Source: Hygrophila difformis
Lineage: Eukaryota > Streptophyta > Magnoliopsida > Lamiales > Acanthaceae
DNA: 64,000 bases
Direction of reading: 5' to 3'
Assembly (NCBI GenBank): GCA_030278955.1
Contig: JAOANR010000008.1
Location: forward strand, 39,906,779 to 39,970,778
The translations under genes were made by a program, and so were the position numbers. Positions 56,370-64,000 of the stretch are shown in pieces (positions within the stretch are counted from its first letter, which is position 1; every line of letters starts with the position of its first letter). The notes under the pieces were generated by a model. That model saw only the letters and a list, made by a program, of their open reading frames with translations, ran no database searches and was not told the origin of the DNA.

Positions 56370-57794
56370 GGTTAATAGTATACAACAATAGTATATATAC
56401 ATATACATATATGTGGTAACAGGACAACTATTTCTAAACATATCAGTAAGGAAAGAGGGAGAACTTTTTAAAAATGGAGGAAGTGTATAAGTATCAACTC
56501 AATTATGAGTAGAGAGTTGAACAACACATAAGGAAACTATAAGGGACAAAATTAGGAGGATGTGTTCTGTAAAAGGTGTAAGGGCTTAGCGTGAAATAAG
56601 CAAGTGTAAGAAACTAAGAATTACTTGGGGAAAATGCACAACAAATGACTTTTAAAGCTATTTAAGCTTTCAAACCTTATTTACCACTTGGACAAAACAT
56701 TCTGTAATTGTCCTTACATATAGATGTCAAGTAGTTCATCCCAGAACTTATCAAAGATGAATCAGCACATTCCAAAACATTCTTAGTTAAGCTGTACTTA
56801 TACGACCTTGAAATTATTTCAGATTCTATTAAACAAAATAACAAATCTAGTGGACAACTGAGGGCTTTCTTTCCCTAGTTATTGGGTAAAATCACACTAA
56901 TATTCTTTTTTATTCCTTCTGGCATAAACACAATACAAACACATAAGCACTATGTAGCTCACAAGAATAAGTGGTACCCATTTGAAAGAAACTTTTTCCA
57001 ACCATTGTTACCACACATCCAAGGATCAACCCTATACATCACAAAAGACTGAAGCACAATGTATGATTTCAGCGGTGAGATTGGAGCTTCTTTACCTTAG
57101 CTATGTCCATAGCCTTATTGTCGGGATACAAGACCAGGAAAGCCTATGAGTTCTTAAAAAGAATGAAACTGAACTAAATGAAACAGAAAGCCCACCCATC
57201 GCATATGCATAACACTGCATGTATACTAGAGCATACAGAAACAGGCCAACACTACTCAAAATCTAGGTTTCATTGACCTCACAGCACTAGACAATCCCAG
57301 TGTCAAATACATCTCTATAATGGCCACTTCTTTTCAGTAGAATGTATTCCCTCATGGCTTCACAAAAAGCGGTTACATTAAACCTCCAAGAAGATACTTA
57401 AAACATTATTAGTCTCGGCCATCTATCATTGCTAATTCCCTATTATATATTCTTTACACATCTTGTACAGACAGACAATACTTCCATACTCCCTGCAACC
57501 AACGTACTTCATTAGACCTGAATAAGAGTATCACATTCCCTACATCAAAAAACACAGGACCCCCAAATATCAGAGGCTGCAGTCCTTCCCTTTTCGTCCC
57601 TAAATTCTAGGCAGGCACAATAACAGGACAAGATTATGCACCACTAGCACTAATCCGATCAATAAATTTTGAAACAGGCAGAATAATGATGAAGAATGAA
57701 AAGGGAGACGCGGGTTGATCTCATTCTGTGCGAATTGGAATGCATTCACGAGTAACAACAAAGAAATGTTTAATTGAATAAAAAAAACAGTAAC

Positions 57795-57960
57795 CTTAGA
57801 AAGCCAGATCCGGGGCGTTGGAATTCCGGGTGGAATCGACGATTGTTGAGCGGGGAAAATGAATATCTGTAAGCGTGGCGTGGGGGTGTCTGCACGATTG
57901 CACGAAGAATGAATGAATACACAGCGGAGGAGAGGTAGAGAGCGGAGAGCGTAAGGGGCA
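57795..57960 (-). other. Probable 5'UTR exon 1 of the ceramidase gene
   Basis: Minus-strand CT-rich leader (CTCTCCGCTCTCTACCTCTC) typical of plant transcription starts. It ends at TTTCTAAG before a GT donor. No ATG-led conserved ORF. Confidence 0.4.
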
Positions 57961-58100
57961 GAGGTGTGGGCTCCTTTTTGGCTTTTTCTTTCTTTTTCTG
58001 TCAACACTCTATAAGGATCTTTATTCATCTATTTATTACTCCTTCATATACTCCTATTTCAGAATTGTTCCCTTCTTTAGGGCAAAGTATTGTTATACCC

Positions 58101-58616
58101 AAGGTTTTAAATATCGCATCTGTGTCTATATTGGGCATATAAATTTTGAAAAATTTCTGAAGATATTTAAAATTTAAGAGAAATTTTGAAAATATTTGCA
58201 TTTTTGAGAAAACCATATCGAGTTTATGAGAATATGAAGATGAAGATGTTCCAAATTTCCTCATCTCTGTTACTATATAAATTTGTAATATTGTGGATAT
58301 TATGCACCATGTTGATTAAGAAGATTTTGACTTAAAATCGATGAAAATAGGTTAATTGGAAGACTTAATCGATATGTGTCGAAACGTAAATTTTAATTTT
58401 TTTTAAAAAAATATTTTTAAATTAAGAAAAAATATTTTTTATAAAAATTAAAAATTTCGGGAAATTTCAGTCAAATTTCAGGAAATATCGAGTTGCGGAT
58501 GAAATTTCGATGGAATTTTTGCAAAAAATATTGTAGGTGAAATTTCGCTTTGAGGTGTTCTGAAACCCAAAATTTCGGTTGAAATTTTGGGATTTCAATG
58601 TATATTTAAAACAATG
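58101..58616. mobile_element. Non-coding MITE with 9-bp target duplication (Mutator-like)
   Basis: GTTTTAAATAT near the left end is matched by ATATTTAAAAC near the right. The flanks 58092-58100 and 58617-58625 are the same 9 bases, gttataccc, as expected for a Mutator-type insertion. The interior repeats AAATTTCG/CGAAATTT blocks. It sits just upstream of the ceramidase leader. Confidence 0.75.
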
Positions 58617-58740
58617 GTTATACCCCAACTCCCAAACCCTTGTACAGCCTAACCACCCCCAACAATTTTTTTTTTTTTGTTGAAAAGCCTATAGATTAGG
58701 AAAAGGCGGTGAGACTCATATCACATAAGGGCATCCACAA

Positions 58741-59192
58741 CCCAACTCCAATTAATAACTCACTTTTACCATTCTCTCACTGTCACATCAGCTTTCCACT
58801 ATATCCAACATCCTTTTAATTCATTCCAATTAACTCTCACATCCCTATACCAATTAATAACTCTTTTTATGGACCCCACCATCTAATCATTTACAACTAT
58901 TTAAATTTTATATTATTCATAAATATATATTTTTTCAAATATTTCAATTATTCTACTATATAAAATATCAAATAATTATATTTTGTTGGTTTTAAATTTT
59001 GATATAAATTTTTTTAGGGGAAAATTTTGATATAATATTTATACTAAAAACTTAAAATATACATGAAATAAAGCATACATAAATTGAATTATGAAATCAT
59101 TAATACATTAATTCAAAGACATAAAATAGCAAAGTTGTAATACAATATAAATATTAAATATAATAAATCCAAATCGCAGAAAGCATAAACGA
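58741..59192. other. Subterminal AT-rich region of the Harbinger element
   Basis: No ORF. Similar AATATTTCAATTATT and AAAATATCAAATAATT blocks occur at about 58936-58980 and 62637-62680, so the two ends share a subterminal repeat. Confidence 0.6.
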
Positions 59193-60506
59193 TTACTCCA
59201 TATCATTGCCAAATTGCATCCAAATATGCTCAACTAAATCATGTCGAAGTTGGTGATGAACTTGAGTGTCACGTAGGGCAGAATTCCTTCGAAGATATTC
59301 CCGAAAATCACGAGTGCCTCCTTGAACTGGAATTGCAAGCTCTTCTCCTTCTTCGTTTAGCCAATCAGTAATATTTTCCCCTTCATCTTCCACAATCATA
59401 TTATGTAGGATGATGCATGTTAACATTATTGCTTTCAACTTTTTCTTATACCAAAGACGAGCCGGCCCTCTGACAATAGCCCATCTTGCTTGCAACACTC
59501 CGAAAGCTCGTTCAACATCCTTCCGTGCAGATTCTTGTTTCTTCTTAAACAACTTTCTCTTCAAATCTTGTGGGCATGGGAAAGCTTTGACAAAAGTGGA
59601 CCATTCCGGATATATTCCATCGGTCAGATAATACCCCTTCGTATATTGTGTATCATTCACAATGAAATTAACTTGCGGAGCATCCCCCATCAAGACATTA
59701 TTGAACAAAGGAGATTCATTCAAGACATTAATATCATTTCGTGAACCAGCCACTCCAAAAAAAGCATGCCATATCCATAGATCCTGAGATGCGACCGCTT
59801 CAAGCACTATTGTAGGGGACCCATGCCCCCTGGTGAATTGCCCCTTCCAAGCCACTGGACAATTTTTCCACTCCCAATGCATGCAATCAAGGCTACCTAA
59901 CATACCAGGAAAACCATGTTTTATCTCGTGCATGCACAGAAGCCGTTGAACGTCGTTTTGATTCGGCCTTCTCAGATAGCGCGCACCAAACAATTCTACC
60001 ACAACTTCACAAAATTTGTACAAGCATTTGATAGCGGTTGATTCACCCATCCGTAGATATTCATCAAGAAAGTCAGCAGGTACTCCATAAGCAAGTTGAC
60101 GTAGAGCCGCTGTGCATTTTTGTAGTGGTGATAAACTTTGTCGCCCTAATGCATCGTTCCGTTGTTGAAAATGAGGAGATCGACTTGAAAGTTCATTCAC
60201 TATGCGAATGAATAAATCCTTTCGCATACGAAATCGCCGGCGGAATATATTATCGGGATACACCGGGGTTTCAGAAAAATAATCATTCACGAGCCTCGCA
60301 TGTCCATCTTCACGGTTTCTTTCGATAAATCTTCGTCGTGGTATTTGCAACTCATCTTCCACAAATTGAAAGAGTATTGACACCAATCTCTCAGCTGCTC
60401 CATCTGGTGTTTCCTCCGGCGATTCGTCTTGCGTAGATTCCTCTTGTGTAGATTCTTGGTATTCCTCAGACATGGAAGATATTGAGCTTTCAGAATCTTG
60501 TGACAT
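59193..60506 (-). CDS. PIF/Harbinger transposase (DDE_Tnp_4 type)
   Basis: An uninterrupted 437-codon ORF. The acidic N-terminus is followed by a helix-turn-helix-like region (about 85-165) and the DDE nuclease domain. Catalytic residues are Asp207 in GSLDCMHWEW, Asp258 in GSRNDINVL and Glu332 in DVERAFGVLQARW. The family motifs FPGMLG, LTDGIYPEW and ILHNMI are present. The length is typical of the family. It cuts and pastes the element at TWA-type targets, working together with ORF1. All key residues are intact, so it could be active or able to mobilise related MITEs. Confidence 0.96.
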   Translation of the reverse strand: MSQDSESSISSMSEEYQESTQEESTQDESPEETPDGAAERLVSILFQFVEDELQIPRRRFIERNREDGHARLVNDYFSETPVYPDNIFRRRFRMRKDLFIRIVNELSSRSPHFQQRNDALGRQSLSPLQKCTAALRQLAYGVPADFLDEYLRMGESTAIKCLYKFCEVVVELFGARYLRRPNQNDVQRLLCMHEIKHGFPGMLGSLDCMHWEWKNCPVAWKGQFTRGHGSPTIVLEAVASQDLWIWHAFFGVAGSRNDINVLNESPLFNNVLMGDAPQVNFIVNDTQYTKGYYLTDGIYPEWSTFVKAFPCPQDLKRKLFKKKQESARKDVERAFGVLQARWAIVRGPARLWYKKKLKAIMLTCIILHNMIVEDEGENITDWLNEEGEELAIPVQGGTRDFREYLRRNSALRDTQVHHQLRHDLVEHIWMQFGNDME

Positions 60507-60619
60507 TATAGCAATATGATAATGCGTTGGGAAGTGAGAATGAAAGGGGATGATTGTTTGGGGAGATAAGAGTGTTTGGATGTGAAGAAATATAGTGACG
60601 GGTTATGCTATTTATAGAT

Positions 60620-61010
60620 GAAATATGGTAACGTTAATAATTTTGAAAATTTTGAATTTTATATATTATTAGTTTTATATTATTTTTTTAAAAAGATAAC
60701 GGTAATATTTTCAAACGTTTGAATTTGAATTTTATTTTTTTATATTATTTATTTAAAAAGATAACGGTAATAATTTTAAACATTTAAATTTTGAATTTTA
60801 AGTTTTATATTATTTTTTATAAAAGATAACGGTAATATTTTCAAACGTTTGAATATGAATATTATATATAATGTTTGAATTTGAATATTATTTTTTATAT
60901 TATTTATTTAAAAAGATAACGGTAATAATTTTGAAAATTTAAACTTTGAATTTTAAATATTATTAGTTTTATATTATTTTTTAAAAAAGATAACGGTAAT
61001 ATTTTCCAAA
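60620..61010. repeat. Tandem repeat with AGATAACGGTAAT upstream of the transposase
   Basis: Five copies, each with AAAGATAACGGTAAT followed by ATTTTCAAACGTTTGAA-like or ATTTTGAAAATTT-like sequence, period about 65-90 bp. It lies in the promoter side of the transposase gene. Confidence 0.85.
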
Positions 61011-61156
61011 CGATTGAACTTGAACTTGAACTAACATTAAATTATAAAAACAAACATTCAAGCAATACATGAAAACCGAGAACTAACATTACACTAATGG
61101 AATATAAAATACATAATTGAAAAAAAAACGATAATAAAACATGATACGATTGATGT

Positions 61157-62405
61157 TCAATTGTTGTTGGATGCCCACTTTGCATAAATTTGTTGACAAG
61201 CTCGGGCATGAGCTTCGCGTTGTTGATCATTCATTGTTGAAGTGTCGCGTGCAACGAACTCGCATTCTTGCATAAGAGTTGCTCGGCTTTTCGCCTCCGC
61301 TTTACGGCTTCTTGCCTCCGCCATTTTACCTTTTGCCTCCGCCGCAATAAGTTTTGCCTCTGCCGCGATTCTTTTCGCCTCCGCCATTTTCTCTTTTGCA
61401 AGTGCTTCAGCCTTTTTTGCCTCATTGAACTCACTAATCTGACGAATTGCGTCCCCCAACATCGGATGGTCTGATGTGGACCTCTGCTTTCCTTGACCTC
61501 TCGCTTTTCTCTTTGCCATTTTCTGCCCCATTGGTCTACTATCATCAATGTTTAGATCGAAATCTAAGGCTCGGGATTTAGTTGATGAGCTATTACTTGT
61601 CCCTGAGTCGGATGTTCTTGCCTTCTTTGAAGACCCGAATTCGTCATTAGTTTGTGAACTGAATAGAGGTCGATCCTTCAAGATATTCCAAACATGCCCG
61701 AATTTGAACGCAGCTCCATTATTTTCCTCCTTATATTTTTCATGGGTCATATGGAGTATATCCGCATCACTATGCCCACTCCTGTAAACACTTGATATAG
61801 CATTATAACTTGAATTGAAATTTGCTACCTTTTTAGCGACGGTGTTGTACCAATGGCCCCTCAGTGTACTCACGCTTCGGTAACCCATTTCTGGAGTCCG
61901 GTTGCTATTCCAATACTCCCCAATTCTGTCCCAAAAAGCATCCATTTTTTGGCCATTGCCTACTACGGGATCGTCACTCATGGTCACGAAGGACGTTGCA
62001 AGAAGTTCATCCTCCGGTATTGTCCACCTTTGTTTGCCCTTTCCGGTGGTGGTCTCTTTCTCCGATGTGTGATCAACCGGTGTAGATGAATTGTGTCTCT
62101 GGAACGGAAGAAGGAGTACTTGGTGGATTGAATGCTCCCATTATTGGGGGAGTGCCAAATGGTTGTGAGGCCGAAAACATTGGTGGGGAAGAGTGCATAA
62201 AGAACGGAGATGGATGAAAGTTTTGTGGGGGATTTTGAAAAAATGGTGTATTATAGTGAAAATGAGGATTTTGAGGAGGATAAAAGTTTTGAGAAATATT
62301 TGAGGGAAATTGAGCATTTTGAGAGGATTGAATATTTTGTGGATTTTCATCATCAACATTTTGGTTAAACCAATTGTTGAAAAAGCTACTATTGTTATTG
62401 GCCAT
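61157..62405 (-). pseudogene. Harbinger ORF1: Myb/SANT-like protein, one frameshift
   Basis: Translation starts at 62405 (MANNNSSFFNN) with an Asn/Pro/Phe-rich N-terminus. At about 62092 one base puts it out of frame, giving a stop at 62073. The other frame gives KGKQRWTIPEDELL, DAFWDRIGEYWNSN, and STLRGHWYNTVAKKV, the Myb/SANT-like domain. A Ser-rich linker with DFDLNIDD and a striking Ala/Lys/Glu helical repeat (EAKLIAAEAKGKMAEA) follow, ending ..ASNNN at 61157. ORF1 proteins of this superfamily bind DNA and help import the transposase. The downstream frame has its own ATG (61987), but that start cuts off the first helix of the domain. Confidence 0.85.
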
Positions 62406-63164
62406 AGTGGAAAAAATGTGGAGGGATTGTGTTTGATGTAAATAAACAAGAGTTGGAAAGAAGAAGTGAAGTGAGGTTTGATGTAGGAGAATGAGAAGTG
62501 AAGATTTATGGAAGATGTATATGTATATTTATAGAATTTAAAAACTAGCCGTTATGACTATAATTTTAAAAAAATATTATTTTAGATTAAAAACTAGCCG
62601 TTATATAAATAAAAATAATACACAACATTAAACTCCAAATATTTCAATTATTTTATTATATAAAATATCAAATAATTGTATTTTGCGAATTTGGGCCTAT
62701 ATGTTATCATTTTTTTTTGGAAGCATTTGGACATATAGATTAAGATTTAAGCATATATCTTGTGACATTTTGAATATTTGTATTTTGAATATTTTATAAA
62801 AAAAAATTAAAAAAGAAATATGCTGGAAGTATAAATGAAAATAAATTAATTGAAAAAAAAAACCTAAATGAAAACAAATAATGAAAACAAAGTACTTTAT
62901 ATGTTAAAAATGGAGAGTAAAGTAAATTAAAAAGAATAAGAAAAGAGAAAAAAAAAAGAAAAAAGAAAAAAAAAGAAAGGGAAAATAGACGTTGGGAATA
63001 AAAAAGGTATTGCAGGCATGGGACCCACACAAATGAACTGAGTTCATTCTTTTGAATTGAAAATGTGGGACCCACATCACTATAATTGCCCCATCGCACT
63101 CCAATTCAATTCAATCTGACACATGCACTTTTAATTGCTTTTTTGAAGTAGCGTTGTGGATGCT
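62406..63164. other. Upstream terminal region of the Harbinger element
   Basis: Contains two copies of AAAAACTAGCCGTTAT (about 62541-62605), A/T-rich runs and the right terminal repeat. No ORF. Confidence 0.6.
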
Positions 63165-63168
63165 CTAA

Positions 63169-64000
63169 ACTACAAAAGAATACCCCAACAAATTGTACAC
63201 ATTCAAAACTCCGAAGGCATTAAAGAAAATGAAAAGAAATTATTAAAATATTCACCCATATTGAATGCAATTACTTTACTTTATTCTTCCCCACCTTCTT
63301 GTCTTCTCCATCTTATTTTGAAGAAAAATAACTATCATTTATCATTTATTGTGTGGGAGCTTGTGGAAAAGAAAACCGGAAGAAAGTGAACTTCCATACC
63401 AATGATGAAGAATAAAGTTTGCGGGATGTTTGAGGGGCGGAGTCCACAATAATTTTGAGGTGAGTAACTTAATATTTCTATGACAAGGTCAGTGGGGGAG
63501 AGAGCAAAATCATGGGCTACGAGTATGGATGAGGGATGGCCGGAATGCTTAATGGGAGAGGTGCGAGTAGTTTCATTTAGATATGTATGATTGCCGATAT
63601 AAAATCTGAAAATATGACTATATGAGGTTGATACTAGAGTTAATTCTTTAAATTCAAGGCAAAAGTGGGTTGAGGGAGGTGGAATCGAGACGAATGTGTG
63701 AATCGATTTGCTTGTGACTTGGTTCCCAAATCCTAATGCCATAGGTTTACTATAGTTCTCGTGATAATGTTGAAAATAGAGAACATTTTTGTGGTGTTCA
63801 ATTAAGTTTCGTTATTTTTTGAAGTATGTTTTATGGATACCATTTATGACCTTGGTAAAATTATGCTTCGAACTCCAGAATTTCAGTTCTTGTGTCTGAT
63901 TTAAATTGATTTCAGACTTCCAGTGATTTTTGGGGTATTGTTTCAAATTAAATTTCATCTCATGTAAGTTTTCATATGCCTCATTGCTATTTCAACATGG
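63169..64000. other. Flanking region, no gene recognised
   Basis: A 135-codon open frame exists on the minus strand (63335-63742). I see no conserved motif, signal peptide or family in it and do not call it a gene. Confidence 0.4.

Larger units (their letters stand above)
53362..57794 (-). other. Long 5'UTR intron of the ceramidase gene (probable)
   Basis: AT-rich, no coding sequence found. It contains a Stowaway MITE (56105-56304) and a GA microsatellite (56347-56369). Ends are a TCTGCAG acceptor and a GTTACT donor next to the pyrimidine-rich leader at 57795-57960. Inferred from splice signals only. Confidence 0.45.
58729..63165 (-). mobile_element. PIF/Harbinger DNA transposon (complete)
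   Basis: 4437 bp with terminal inverted repeats GGGCATCCACAAC and GTTGTGGATGCTC (one mismatch) and TAA target duplications at 58726-58728 and 63166-63168. It carries both genes of the superfamily on the minus strand: Myb-like ORF1 (upstream) and DDE transposase (downstream). Confidence 0.95.

Noticed and set aside
57600..58028. 142-codon minus-strand ORF
   Set aside because: It spans the likely ceramidase 5'UTR exon and intron start, and has no recognisable domain.
61231..61548. Overlapping ORF within Harbinger ORF1
   Set aside because: It is an alternative-frame shadow of the Ala/Lys/Glu repeat region.
63335..63742. 135-codon minus-strand ORF near the right edge
   Set aside because: No family motif and no neighbouring context. 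Composition gives no support for coding.

Overview
This is repeat-rich nuclear DNA from a flowering plant, most likely a eudicot. The evidence is layered Ty3/gypsy and Ty1/copia LTR retrotransposons, a PIF/Harbinger DNA transposon, Stowaway-type MITEs, an intron-containing plant alkaline ceramidase gene, F-box genes and a decayed plastid rpl16 fragment. I cannot name the species. Positions 16001-16500 are an assembly gap of exactly 500 Ns.

Layout. (1) 1-8651: a minus-strand chromovirus-like (Del/Tekay type) Ty3/gypsy element whose 3' LTR runs off the left edge. (2) 8652-9263: a truncated related LTR. (3) 9334-12356: three F-box-like genes on the minus strand, all damaged to some degree. (4) 13081-14282: an Athila-type integrase fragment, cut by another LTR (14283 to the gap). 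(5) 16501-22111 and 22112-45400: long non-coding LTR-like DNA of an Athila-like, tRNA-Asp-primed family, carrying arrays of short inverted-repeat words. (6) 23048-41895: a plus-strand Tekay-type element inserted in that DNA with a perfect 5-bp target duplication (gcaat). It is itself interrupted at 28657-36327 by a minus-strand, gag-only relative with a perfect 5-bp duplication (ataag). That inner element carries a Stowaway-like MITE. (7) 45595-51405: plastid-derived rpl16 sequence split by a Ty1/copia element (45751-51314). (8) 51805-57960: an alkaline ceramidase gene with a long 5'UTR intron containing a Stowaway MITE. (9) 58101-58616: a MITE with a 9-bp duplication. (10) 58729-63165: a complete PIF/Harbinger element with TAA duplication, an intact transposase and a once-frameshifted Myb-like ORF1.

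The only clearly functional host gene is the ceramidase. The F-box copies look like a local, decaying tandem family. The autonomous elements are mostly disabled by single-base frameshifts, though the Harbinger transposase and several gag frames are open.

The most unusual signal is structural. The transcribed leader part of the Tekay LTRs holds arrays of small hairpins whose loop is constant while both stem arms change together. The Athila-like LTRs hold arrays of about 100-bp nested inverted repeats. Their word differs completely between copies (AATTCGAATT in one, ACGTCGCAAGAC-type in another, GTGGCGCC-type in a third), yet pairing is kept within units. Two further notes are a conserved small coiled-coil ORF upstream of gag and a conserved hairpin over the pol stop codon just before the polypurine tract.
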